A stretch of 15,727 nt of DNA from Clostridiales bacterium (lineage in GTDB: Bacteria; Bacillota; Clostridia; Oscillospirales; Oscillospiraceae): contig VSNB01000052.1 of the NCBI GenBank assembly GCA_009774055.1, positions 1 to 15,727 of the forward strand, read 5' to 3'. Below the pieces are notes generated by a model that was not told the DNA's origin, searched no databases, and saw only the letters and a list, made by a program, of their open reading frames with translations. Positions within the stretch are counted from its first letter, which is position 1. Each line of letters starts with the position of its first letter. This document shows positions 6,753 to 13,263 of this stretch, one piece after another. The translations under genes were made by a program, and so were the position numbers.

Positions 6753-6920
6753 TTAGAAGCAGTACCAATAGATGACGGTATGCAGATTGGCGAGAAAAAT
6801 TTTTTGTCTGGCAAGGAAGAAACTCGCAGGAATCCTGACGGATTTCAAGCGTTTCTGACGCAGCCAGACGAAACATTTTCCGTCAAGATACGTGCCGGCA
6901 CCTATTGGTACAGCTTCTTA
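6753..6920. mobile_element. MITE-like long imperfect palindrome 1
   Basis: About 168 bp that folds back on itself. The left end (6753-6782) and the reverse complement of the right end (6891-6920) agree at about 24 of 30 positions by eye, including GTACCAATAG. Pairing continues inward: TGTCTGGC (6805-6812) with GCCAGACG (6863-6870), AGAAAC (6818-6823) with GTTTCT (6851-6856), and AATCC/GGATT (6831-6844) at the tip. The centre is near 6837 throughout. A TA dinucleotide stands at each edge. There is no coding capacity. The right end supplies the stop codon of the lipoprotein gene. The termini resemble those of the element at 7952-8080. An alternative reading is a long stem-loop RNA. Confidence 0.65.
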
Positions 6921-7829
6921 GGTTTTCAGCAGGACCTCCACGATCTCCGCCGTCTCCTGGTTGGGGTAGAACTGAATCCGCCAGGGGCAGGGGGGAAATT
7001 CCTCCTCGGGGGGCTCCGCCGGCCCTTCGCCCTCCCCCGGTTCACCCTCTCCGGGTGCTCCGCTCCGGACTTCCCACTCCTGGGACGGCTCTTCGGCGGG
7101 GGACTCCGTTTCTTCGCCGGATTCTTCCTCCGCCGGCTCTGCGTCCTCCGGTTCCTCTGCTTCGCCGGCCTCCTCCTGGTTCTCCGGCTCCTCCCCGGAG
7201 GCGTCCTCCACGTCCTCCGGCAGAATTTCGGCGGACGCTGCGGCGGCCTCCTCCTGCTCCGCCCGGCACAGCTCCTGCCAGAAGCTCTCCACGGCGGCGA
7301 TCACGTCCTCACGGGGGGTGTCGTAGGAAAAGCGGGCAGTCAGCTTGTCCCGCTCCTCCCGGACCGACAGGCGCAGCAAATCCACCAGGGACTGGCTGTC
7401 GGAGAGCTTCATAATGGCGTCGATGTCCTCCGCGTCCTCCCGGTAGGTCATATAGCAGGTAACGGTGCTGTAATTCGAACCGCTCTCGTGGGAAATCCGC
7501 AGGTCCCGCAGCAGGTACGCGCCCAGGGTCGTCTCCGTGCGGACCTCCTCCCTGGCGGCCATGGCCTCCCGGTATTCGCCCACGTCGCCGTAGCAGCGGA
7601 TGATGCCCTCCTCGGCCCGCTCCTCAATCAGCAGCAGGAGGGAATTGACCAGGTCCTGGTAGCTCTCCGCCCGGAGGGTGTCCTCCGCGCCGGAGTCCCA
7701 GTAGCGGTCCACATAGGGCTCCGCCGCGCTGTAGGACCGCTCCAGCAAAGCGGCGCAGCCGCCCAGCAGGCAGACCGCCAGCAGCAGGCAGGCCGCCTGT
7801 CCGGCGTTCCGGAGGAGATTTCGTTTCAT
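6918..7829 (-). CDS. lipoprotein of unknown function with long acidic linker
   Basis: 303 aa. The N-terminus has a basic start (MKRNLLRN), a hydrophobic stretch and a lipobox LLGGC with Cys25, so it is predicted to be lipid-anchored on the outer face of the membrane. Residues about 30-180 form a helical, mildly acidic domain that I do not recognise. Residues about 189-279 are low-complexity, rich in Glu, Pro, Ala, Gly and Ser, and likely disordered. The last 24 residues (CPWRIQFYPNQETAEIVEVL and the end) look like a returning beta strand and helix, as if the linker sits inside a folded domain. The ATG at 7829 has an AAGGGGG-type ribosome site. The TAA stop lies in the end of a MITE-like element, so the native C-terminus may have been changed. 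High-GC opposite-strand frames here are shadows. Confidence 0.8.
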   Translation of the reverse strand: MKRNLLRNAGQAACLLLAVCLLGGCAALLERSYSAAEPYVDRYWDSGAEDTLRAESYQDLVNSLLLLIEERAEEGIIRCYGDVGEYREAMAAREEVRTETTLGAYLLRDLRISHESGSNYSTVTCYMTYREDAEDIDAIMKLSDSQSLVDLLRLSVREERDKLTARFSYDTPREDVIAAVESFWQELCRAEQEEAAAASAEILPEDVEDASGEEPENQEEAGEAEEPEDAEPAEEESGEETESPAEEPSQEWEVRSGAPGEGEPGEGEGPAEPPEEEFPPCPWRIQFYPNQETAEIVEVLLKT

Positions 7830-7868
7830 CGGGCCGCCCCCTTTCCCTTACAGAATCTACTGATAGGC

Positions 7869-7897
7869 ATTATACCACGCGGCCAGGAATAAGTCTA
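7869..7897 (-). promoter_or_regulatory. predicted promoter for the lipoprotein gene
   Basis: On the minus strand a perfect TATAAT (plus-strand ATTATA at 7869-7874) is preceded by TGG, giving an extended -10. A 4-of-6 -35 match, TAGACT (plus 7892-7897), lies 17 bp upstream. The start of the lipoprotein gene is 40 bp downstream, leaving a short leader that contains its ribosome site. Confidence 0.65.
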
Positions 7898-7951
7898 TTC
7901 CTTTTGGCCGCGCTTTTCTGCCGGAAGCAAATTTCAACTGCGGCATGCCTA

Positions 7952-8080
7952 AGAACCTGTATTCATAACCGGGGGATGCCGGATGGGCGAGGATTTTTCT
8001 CTTCAGACAAGGAGCTTTTCCGCAGCATGGCGGGAAAAAGACCGCCCAGGCGGCGTTCAACGGTTGTGAATGCAGGTTCT
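7952..8080. mobile_element. MITE-like long imperfect palindrome 2
   Basis: About 129 bp. Left end AGAACCTGTATTCATAACCG (7952-7971) matches the reverse complement of the right end (8061-8080) at all but two positions. Pairing continues inward as TGGGCG (7984-7989) with CGCCCA (8043-8048) and TTTTTC (7994-7999) with GAAAAA (8034-8039), centred near 8016. It has no coding capacity. With the flanking TAA, the end pattern TAAGAA-CTGTA resembles the right terminus of the element at 6753-6920, suggesting one family. Ends of this style recall IS5-group insertion sequences, but I cannot confirm this. It sits between the divergent lipoprotein and pyrC promoters. Confidence 0.65.
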
Positions 8081-8090
8081 AAATTCCATA

Positions 8091-8120
8091 TTGACATCCC
8101 GCCCTCCTATCCGGTATAAT
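8091..8120 (+). promoter_or_regulatory. pyr operon promoter
   Basis: Perfect TTGACA at 8091-8096 and perfect TATAAT at 8115-8120 with an 18-bp spacer. It is a strong sigma-A-type promoter 63 bp before the pyrC start. Transcription should begin near 8127. The -35 box lies only 10 bp from the edge of the MITE-like element at 7952-8080. Confidence 0.88.
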
Positions 8121-8148
8121 AACACAATTAGAAAGCTGAGATACTAGG

Positions 8149-8166
8149 GCCGGCCGGCTGGCCGGC
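8149..8166 (+). promoter_or_regulatory. leader hairpin ahead of pyrC
   Basis: GCCGGCC (8149-8155) pairs with GGCCGGC (8160-8166) around a GGCT loop, an all-GC stem that ends directly against the GGAAGGGAG ribosome site of pyrC. No T-run follows, so it is not an intrinsic terminator. It could modulate ribosome access or mRNA stability. I see no PyrR-type binding loop or terminator/antiterminator pair in the roughly 57-nt leader. Confidence 0.55.
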
Positions 8167-8183
8167 GGAAGGGAGCGTGTTCC

Positions 8184-9455
8184 TTGAAGTATTTGTTGAA
8201 AAACGGTCTGCTGTTTACCAAAGACGGTTTCCGCCCGGTTGATCTTTCCGTTGCGGAGGGCCGCATTATTTCTGTCGCCGGGGGGCTGGAGGCCGCTGCT
8301 GGCGCTGTTGCCATTGATCTTCATCATGCCGCCGTATTTCCCGGTTTCGTTGATGTCCATGTCCATCTTCGAGAGCCGGGATTTTCTTATAAGGAAACCA
8401 TCCGCACCGGCTCCCTGGCCGCCGCCCGGGGCGGCTACGCCCATGTGTGCGCCATGCCCAACCTGAACCCCATTCCCGACAGCCTGGAGGCGCTGAACGT
8501 CCAGCGGGAGATCATCGCCCGGGACGCCGCGGTCCACGTCCACCCCTACGGGGCCATCACCCGGGGCGAGCGGGGCGAAGCCCTGGCGGACATGGAGGCC
8601 ATGGCACCCTATACGGCGGGCTTCTCCGACGATGGCCGGGGCGTCCAGAGCGAGGCCATGATGCGGGAGGCCATGGGGGAGGCCAAGCGGCTGGGGAAGA
8701 TCATCGCCGCCCACTGCGAGGACAACAGCCTCCTGCGCGGCGGCTATATCCACGACGGGGACTACGCCCGCTCTCACGGACACCGGGGCATCTGCTCCGA
8801 GAGCGAGTGGGGCCAGATCGCCCGGGACCTCAGACTGGCGGAGGAGACGGGCTGCGCCTACCATGTCTGCCATATCTCCGCCAAGGAGAGCGTGGACTTC
8901 ATCCGCCAGGCCAAGGCCCGGGGGGTGGACGTGACGTGCGAAACCGGCCCCCACTACCTGGTCTTCTCCGACCAGGACCTCCAGGAGGACGGCCGGTTCA
9001 AGATGAATCCCCCCATCCGGTCCCGGGAGGACCGGGCGGCCCTTATCGAGGGCCTGCTGGACGGGACCATCGACATGATCGCCACCGACCACGCCCCCCA
9101 CTCCGCCGAGGAGAAGGGCCGGGGGCTGGAGAAGAGCGCCATGGGCGTGGTGGGTCTGGAGACGGCCTTCGCGGCGGTGTATACCCATCTGGTGAAGCCG
9201 GGCATCCTGTCCATGGAGCGCCTGATGGCGCTGCTGAACGGAAACGCCGCCAAACGCTTCGGCTTCGGCACGCCCCTGGAGGAGGGACAGCCGGCGGACC
9301 TGACGGTCTTTGACCTGGACAAGCCCTATGTGGTGGACCCGGAGCGGTTCCAGACCATGGGCCGGGCCACGCCCTTCGCCGGGATGGAGCTGTACGGGCT
9401 CTGCCTGCTGACCATGATAAACGGAGAGATCGTCTGGAAGGAGGACGGAATATGA
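8184..9455 (+). CDS. pyrC: dihydroorotase
   Basis: 423 aa, type I (long-form) dihydroorotase, which cyclises carbamoyl-aspartate to dihydroorotate. Metal and catalytic residues are in their family places: His59 and His61 in DVHVHLREPG, the bridging Asp149/150 in GFSDDGRG, His177 in AAHCEDN, His230 in CHIS and catalytic Asp302 in ATDHAPH. The start is TTG at 8184, supported by GGAAGGGAG at 8167-8175. No in-frame ATG is available nearby and the family N-terminus fits. It is first gene of the pyr operon and ends in an ATGA overlap with pyrK. The first 70 or so codons use many T-ending codons (GTT, GAT, CTT, CAT, ATT), then usage turns sharply to C/G-ending codons. Confidence 0.95.
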   Translation: MKYLLKNGLLFTKDGFRPVDLSVAEGRIISVAGGLEAAAGAVAIDLHHAAVFPGFVDVHVHLREPGFSYKETIRTGSLAAARGGYAHVCAMPNLNPIPDSLEALNVQREIIARDAAVHVHPYGAITRGERGEALADMEAMAPYTAGFSDDGRGVQSEAMMREAMGEAKRLGKIIAAHCEDNSLLRGGYIHDGDYARSHGHRGICSESEWGQIARDLRLAEETGCAYHVCHISAKESVDFIRQAKARGVDVTCETGPHYLVFSDQDLQEDGRFKMNPPIRSREDRAALIEGLLDGTIDMIATDHAPHSAEEKGRGLEKSAMGVVGLETAFAAVYTHLVKPGILSMERLMALLNGNAAKRFGFGTPLEEGQPADLTVFDLDKPYVVDPERFQTMGRATPFAGMELYGLCLLTMINGEIVWKEDGI

Positions 9456-10186
9456 TACAGGATCTATACAGCATCCATTACAACCGGCCGCTGACGGAGG
9501 ATGTCTGGGAGATGCGGATCTGCGGGGACATCCATGAGATCACCGCGCCGGGGCAGTTTCTTAACATCAGGCTGAACGGACATTTCCTCCGGCGGCCCAT
9601 CTCCATCTGCGACTGGGATGAGGAGACAGCGGAGATCACCTTCCTCTACAAGGTGGTGGGCAAAGGCACCGCCACCCTCAGCCAGATGAGGGCGGGACAG
9701 GCGCTGAACGTGCTGTGCGGCCTGGGCAACGGGTTCGATGTGTCCAAATGCGGGCCCAGGACCCTGGTCATTGGCGGCGGCGTGGGCATCCCACCCATGT
9801 ACGGACTGGCGAAGGAGCTCCTGAAAGCGGGCAAGACTCCCGTCGTTGTCCTGGGCTTCAACAAATTGGCGGAGCTCTTCTGCGTGCACAAGTTCCGCAC
9901 CCTGGGCGTCGAAACCATCGTCTCCACCGTGGACGGGAGCTATGGCGTCAAGGGCTTCGTCACCGACGCCCTGCCGGAAAGCTACGACTACTTCTGCGCC
10001 TGCGGGCCGCTGCCCATGCTGCAGGCGGTATGCAACGCCACGACCACCTCCGGCCTCCTCAGCTTTGAGGAGCGGATGGGCTGTGGGTTCGGAGCCTGCA
10101 TGGGATGCTCCTGCAAGACCAAATACGGGAACAAGCGAATCTGCAAGGACGGTCCGGTGCTGGAAAAGGAGGAGATCATATGGTAG
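9452..10186 (+). CDS. pyrK: dihydroorotate dehydrogenase electron transfer subunit
   Basis: 244 aa, ferredoxin-reductase-like. The FAD domain has RRPISICD (residues about 48-55, the FAD-binding RxxS-type block). The NAD domain has LVIGGGVGIPPMYGLAKEL and the Cys-rich C-terminus binds [2Fe-2S]: Cys211, 216, 219 and 231 in MGCGFGACMGCSC and RICKDGP. PyrK passes electrons from the class 1B PyrD to NAD+. It starts in the pyrC stop (ATGA) and overlaps pyrD by 7 bp, so the two subunits are translationally coupled, in keeping with their heterotetramer. It is full length. Confidence 0.94.
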   Translation: MIQDLYSIHYNRPLTEDVWEMRICGDIHEITAPGQFLNIRLNGHFLRRPISICDWDEETAEITFLYKVVGKGTATLSQMRAGQALNVLCGLGNGFDVSKCGPRTLVIGGGVGIPPMYGLAKELLKAGKTPVVVLGFNKLAELFCVHKFRTLGVETIVSTVDGSYGVKGFVTDALPESYDYFCACGPLPMLQAVCNATTTSGLLSFEERMGCGFGACMGCSCKTKYGNKRICKDGPVLEKEEIIW

Positions 10187-11097
10187 ATACGCGGGTAACC
10201 CTCTCCGGCATCCAGCTGGACAACCCGGTAATTCCCGCCAGCGGAACCTTTGGCTACGGGCGGGAGTTCGCGGAGCTTTACGACATCAACTGTCTGGGGA
10301 CCTTCTCCTTCAAGGGCACCACCAGGGAGCCCCGGTTCGGCAACCCCACCCCCCGCATCGCCGAAGCCCCCGAGGGAATGCTCAACGCCGTGGGACTTCA
10401 AAATCCCGGCGTGGAGCGCGTCATTGCCGAGGAGCTGCCCTGGATGAAGGAGGTTTTCCACAAGCCGGTGATGGCAAACGTCAGCGGCTTCTCCATTGAC
10501 GAGTACGTCCAGACCTGCGCCCTGCTGGACAGGGAGGAGCAGGTGGGGTGGCTGGAGGTCAATATCTCCTGCCCCAACGTCCACGGCGGCGGCATGGCCT
10601 TCGGCTCCAGCCCCCAGGCGGCGGCGGAGGTCACCAGGGCCGTGAAGGCCGTCACCGCCAAGCCGGTCTATATGAAATTAAGCCCCAACGTCACGGACAT
10701 CGCCGCCGTGGCCAGGGCCTGCGAGGACGCGGGGGCCGACGGGGTCAGCCTCATCAACACCCTGCTGGCCATGCGCATCAATCTCCGGACCCGGAAGCCC
10801 CTGCTGGCCAACATCACCGGGGGCCTCTCCGGCCCCGCCGTGTTCCCGGTGGCGCTACGGATGGTGTACCAGGTCTATGAGGCGGTGCGCATCCCCATCA
10901 TCGGCATGGGGGGCGTATCCTCGGCGGAGGACGTGATTGAAATGATGCTGGCGGGGGCCTCGGCGGTGGAGGTTGGCGCGGCCAACCTGGTAAACCCCTT
11001 CGCCTGCCGGGATATCATCGACGGCCTGCCGGAGGCTATGAAAGAATACGGAATCAACAGTCTGACTGACATCATAGGAGGCGCGCACAATGGGTAA
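10180..11097 (+). CDS. pyrD: dihydroorotate dehydrogenase, class 1B catalytic subunit
   Basis: 305 aa from the ATG at 10180. The open frame extends 25 codons further upstream inside pyrK, but GGAGGA just before 10180 and the family start (VTLSGIQLDNPVIPASGTFG) fix this start. It is an FMN TIM barrel that oxidises dihydroorotate to orotate. The catalytic base is Cys131 in NISCPNVHGGG, which marks class 1 rather than class 2 (Ser). Other blocks are GLQNPG, KLSPNVTD, NITGGLSGPA and IIGMGGVSSAEDVIEMMLAGA. The partner PyrK is directly upstream, as expected for the NAD-dependent 1B type. The stop overlaps the start of pyrF by 8 bp. Confidence 0.95.
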   Translation: MVDTRVTLSGIQLDNPVIPASGTFGYGREFAELYDINCLGTFSFKGTTREPRFGNPTPRIAEAPEGMLNAVGLQNPGVERVIAEELPWMKEVFHKPVMANVSGFSIDEYVQTCALLDREEQVGWLEVNISCPNVHGGGMAFGSSPQAAAEVTRAVKAVTAKPVYMKLSPNVTDIAAVARACEDAGADGVSLINTLLAMRINLRTRKPLLANITGGLSGPAVFPVALRMVYQVYEAVRIPIIGMGGVSSAEDVIEMMLAGASAVEVGAANLVNPFACRDIIDGLPEAMKEYGINSLTDIIGGAHNG

Positions 11098-11794
11098 GGA
11101 CGTTATCATCGCTCTGGACTTCGACAGCCGGGAGAAGACCCTGGCCTTCCTGGACCGCTTCGCGGACGAGGAGCGGAAGCCCTTCGTTAAGATCGGCATG
11201 GAGCTCTACTACGCCGAGGGGCCGTCCATCGTCCGGGAGATCAAGGCCCGGGGCCACAAGATTTTCCTGGACTTGAAGCTCCACGACATCCCCAACACGG
11301 TAAAAAAGGCCATGGCGGTCCTCTCCGGCCTGGACGTGGACATGACCAACCTCCACGCCGCCGGCACCAAGGCCATGATGGAGGCCGCCCTGGAGGGCCT
11401 GACAAGGCCTGACGGCACCCGCCCCCTGCTCATCGCGGTGACCCAGCTGACCTCCACCAGCCAGGAGCGGATGGAGCAGGATCTGCTCATTGAGAAGCCC
11501 CTGGACCAGGTAGTCATGCACTACGCCAAGTGCGCCGCCGACGCGGGCCTGGCGGGCGTGGTCTGCTCCCCCCTGGAGGCGGGGAAGGTCCATGAAACCT
11601 GCGGCGCGGGGTTCCTCACCGTCACCCCCGGCGTGCGGTTCGCCGACGGCGAGGCGGGGGACCAGGTCCGGGTCACCACCCCCGCCAGGGCAAAGGAGAT
11701 CGGTTCCGACTATATCGTGGTGGGCCGTCCCATCACCCAGGCGGAGGACCCCGCAGCGGCGTACCGCCGGTGCGTGGAGGAATTTGTAGGATAA
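11090..11794 (+). CDS. pyrF: orotidine-5'-phosphate decarboxylase
   Basis: 234 aa, the PyrF family member of common bacterial size. It has IIALDFDS at the N-terminus (Asp10), Lys34 in FVKIGME, the catalytic signature DLKLHDIPNT (Asp61, Lys63, Asp66) and the C-terminal phosphate-binding IVVGRPIT. It makes UMP from OMP. It overlaps pyrD by 8 bp and is followed 4 bp later by the HAD gene, consistent with one transcript. Confidence 0.95.
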   Translation: MGKDVIIALDFDSREKTLAFLDRFADEERKPFVKIGMELYYAEGPSIVREIKARGHKIFLDLKLHDIPNTVKKAMAVLSGLDVDMTNLHAAGTKAMMEAALEGLTRPDGTRPLLIAVTQLTSTSQERMEQDLLIEKPLDQVVMHYAKCAADAGLAGVVCSPLEAGKVHETCGAGFLTVTPGVRFADGEAGDQVRVTTPARAKEIGSDYIVVGRPITQAEDPAAAYRRCVEEFVG

Positions 11795-11798
11795 GCCC

Positions 11799-12437
11799 AT
11801 GTGGAATACCATTTTGTTTGACCTGGACGGCACCCTGACGGACTCCCAGGAGGGCATCATCAACGCCATTTCCTACGCCCTGGACTATATGGGCGTCCAT
11901 ATGGAGCGGGGGGAGCTGGTAAAGTTCATCGGCCCGCCGCTGATGGAGTCCCTGCCGGAGTACTGCGGATTCAATCTGAAGCAGTCGGAGGACGCCATTG
12001 AGCGGTTCCGGGAGTACTACCAGGCCCGGGGCTGGCTGGAGAACGCACCCTATCCCGGCGTCCCGGCGCTTCTGCGGGACTTAAAAGCGGCGGGGAAAGA
12101 GCTGCTGGTAGCCACCTCCAAGCCGGAGGCCATGGCGGTGCAGGTGCTGGAGCACTTCGGCCTGGCTCAATATTTCGAACGAATCTGCGGCGCGCCCTCC
12201 AGCGCGCCGGACAGCACCCGAAAGGCGGACGTGGTCCGCCGGGCCCTCAGTGGCGCGGCGGACCCCTCCCGGGCCGTCATGGTGGGCGACCGGCGGCACG
12301 ACGTGGCGGGGGCCAAGGAGAATGGGCTCCCCTGTATCGGGGTACTGTATGGCTATGGCGGGAGAGAAGAGCTGGAAGCGGCAGGGGCGGCGGTTATCGC
12401 GGAGGACGTTGGGGCGTTGAAAGAATGCCTTCTTTAA
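11799..12437 (+). CDS. HAD-family phosphatase (phosphoglycolate phosphatase-like)
   Basis: 212 aa, haloacid dehalogenase fold with all four motifs: DLDGT (Asp8 nucleophile, Asp10), Thr106 in VATSKPE, Lys142 in STRKADV, and Asp164/Asp168 in MVGDRRHDVAGAK. Residues about 15-80 are a helical cap. It resembles the phosphoglycolate phosphatase/5'-nucleotidase-type group, and the sequence does not fix the substrate. Position within the pyr operon, 4 bp after pyrF, hints at a nucleotide monophosphate or an overflow product of pyrimidine synthesis, but this is inference. Its ribosome site is weak (GTAGGA inside the pyrF end), suggesting coupling. The structured repeat copy B begins right at its stop codon. 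Confidence 0.88.
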   Translation: MWNTILFDLDGTLTDSQEGIINAISYALDYMGVHMERGELVKFIGPPLMESLPEYCGFNLKQSEDAIERFREYYQARGWLENAPYPGVPALLRDLKAAGKELLVATSKPEAMAVQVLEHFGLAQYFERICGAPSSAPDSTRKADVVRRALSGAADPSRAVMVGDRRHDVAGAKENGLPCIGVLYGYGGREELEAAGAAVIAEDVGALKECLL

Positions 12438-12700
12438 TTGGCCCGGGGCCTGCGCGGCCCCGGACGCCCTGCGCCTTCTTTTTGTGTGAACAAAAAGAAG
12501 GCAAAAAGTCACTTAAACCTACGGTTTAAGAATCCCTTATAACTACGGGGGCGTTTTGGTTTGCGCTTTTCCTGCAGTCCGTCCGGTCTGAACCGGGCTT
12601 CCGGTTCGTGGATCGGGCGAAGCGGCTGTTTGAGGATGTTGACGGCAGACCCTACCGTCTTGACCTCGCAGACTCCCCGGGGTGTGTGGAGGGGGGATTC
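12438..12700 (+). repeat. structured dispersed repeat, copy B
   Basis: Fills the gap between the HAD stop and the 3' end of the DUF6809-like gene. It is an inverted copy of 13264-13549. Exact shared blocks include 12612-12631, whose reverse complement AAACAGCCGCTTCGCCCGAT is at 13314-13333, AACCGGGCTTCCGG (12591-12604) and TTTGCGCTTTTCCTG (12560-12574). Hairpins are CCGGGGCC/GGCCCCGG at 12444-12464, CCTTCTTTT/AAAAGAAGG at 12475-12501, CTTAAACC/GGTTTAAG at 12512-12530 and GAACCGG/CCGGTTC at 12590-12607. The opposite-strand 65-aa frame here recurs with the repeat and is not taken as a gene. The right edge is approximate. Confidence 0.82.
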
Positions 12701-12705
12701 CTCCA

Positions 12706-12957
12706 CTAACGGGCAATGGGCCGTAGGCCCTCTATGGTCAGCTGCATGCCCAGGCGGAAGCCTAAGACGAAGCTGTCCAGGTAACCGGCGTTGTCAATGT
12801 CCGTGATCGCCTTCCAGAGAGCGTCGAATTCCTCGAAGGAGAGACGCTCCTTTGCCGCCTGGATTGTCTCCCTCGACTCCTTCATCGCCCGCCGCTCCAT
12901 TTCTGATGAATGAGGACCATTCATCAGGTCAAACAGAGTTTCCATTAGTGGGTTCAT
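12706..12957 (-). CDS. small DUF6809-like protein
   Basis: 83 aa, acidic and mostly helical, with no membrane segment or known catalytic motif. The N-terminal block METLFDLMNG and the C-terminal block GYLDSFVLGFRLGMQLTIEGL resemble what I remember of DUF6809 proteins in Clostridia (function unknown). The middle (about 17-56) is a charged helix pair. The ATG at 12957 has a very strong GGGAGGTG ribosome site. The gene is driven by a perfect-consensus promoter shared with, and overlapped by, an operator next to the divergent XRE gene. Inverted repeats B and C enclose the pair. The regulator-plus-small-protein layout allows a toxin-antitoxin or phage-derived control pair, but no toxin motif is visible. 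Confidence 0.78.
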   Translation of the reverse strand: MNPLMETLFDLMNGPHSSEMERRAMKESRETIQAAKERLSFEEFDALWKAITDIDNAGYLDSFVLGFRLGMQLTIEGLRPIAR

Positions 12958-12976
12958 AAAATATCACCTCCCAAAA

Positions 12977-13024
12977 GAACATTAAACTATCTTTTATTAT
13001 AGCTAGTTTAATGTTCCTTGTCAA
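12977..13024 (-). promoter_or_regulatory. consensus promoter with overlapping inverted-repeat operator
   Basis: On the minus strand TTGACA (plus 13019-13024), 17 bp and TATAAT (plus 12996-13001) form a perfect sigma-A promoter for the DUF6809-like gene. A 13-bp perfect inverted repeat, GAACATTAAACTA (12977-12989) and TAGTTTAATGTTC (13004-13016), places one half-site in the promoter spacer and the other at the expected transcription start. This is the classic geometry for repression, presumably by the adjacent XRE protein. A promoter for the XRE gene is less clear. TATTAT at 12995-13000 is a candidate -10 without a good -35. Confidence 0.85.
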
Positions 13025-13041
13025 GATGATTTGGAGGAATT

Positions 13042-13263
13042 ATGGCAGATTTTTCAGAAAGAATCAAGGAACTGCGATTAGAGAATGGCATGACACAGAC
13101 CGATGTCGGAAATATTATCGGTGTAAAACGTCATTCCGTTTATACCTATGAACAAGGCCTTAACTATCCGGAGGTCCGCAATTTGATAATTTTAGCGGAC
13201 TATTTTAAGGTTTCGTTAGATTATCTGGTAGGCCGGACGGACAATCCGGAGGTAAACCGTTGA
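13042..13263 (+). CDS. XRE-family helix-turn-helix regulator
   Basis: 73 aa, almost only the DNA-binding domain. It reads ERIKELRLENGMTQTDVGNI, then IGVKRHSVYTYEQGLNYPEV and LADYFKVSLDYLVGR, a standard Cro/C1-type five-helix fold with the HTH at about 18-38. There is no ligand or protease domain. GGAGGA at 13033-13038 precedes the ATG. It is divergent from the DUF6809-like gene across 84 bp that hold the operator, so it probably represses that promoter and perhaps itself. Its base composition is clearly more A/T-rich than the pyr genes on both sides, consistent with acquisition. Repeat copy C begins at its stop codon. Confidence 0.9.
   Translation: MADFSERIKELRLENGMTQTDVGNIIGVKRHSVYTYEQGLNYPEVRNLIILADYFKVSLDYLVGRTDNPEVNR

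Noticed and set aside
4747..6876. 709-aa minus-strand open frame opposite the hydrolase, VOC and ilvE genes
   Set aside because: Shadow of GC-rich genes: composition is biased to Gly/Val/Leu/His/Asp repeats, it crosses several clear plus-strand genes and the terminator, and it has no recognisable domain.
6780..7892. 370-aa plus-strand open frame over the lipoprotein gene
   Set aside because: Starts inside a palindromic element and reads the complement of the acidic linker. The minus-strand frame has a signal peptide, lipobox, ribosome site and promoter.
10105..10179. Upstream in-frame start giving a 330-aa PyrD
   Set aside because: The extra 25 residues translate the iron-sulfur end of pyrK in another frame; the ATG at 10180 has GGAGGA and matches the family start.
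12509..12706. 65-aa minus-strand frame within repeat copy B
   Set aside because: Lies within the dispersed repeat, partly recurs in copy C in a different-length frame, and lacks a ribosome site. More likely a by-product of the repeat than a gene.
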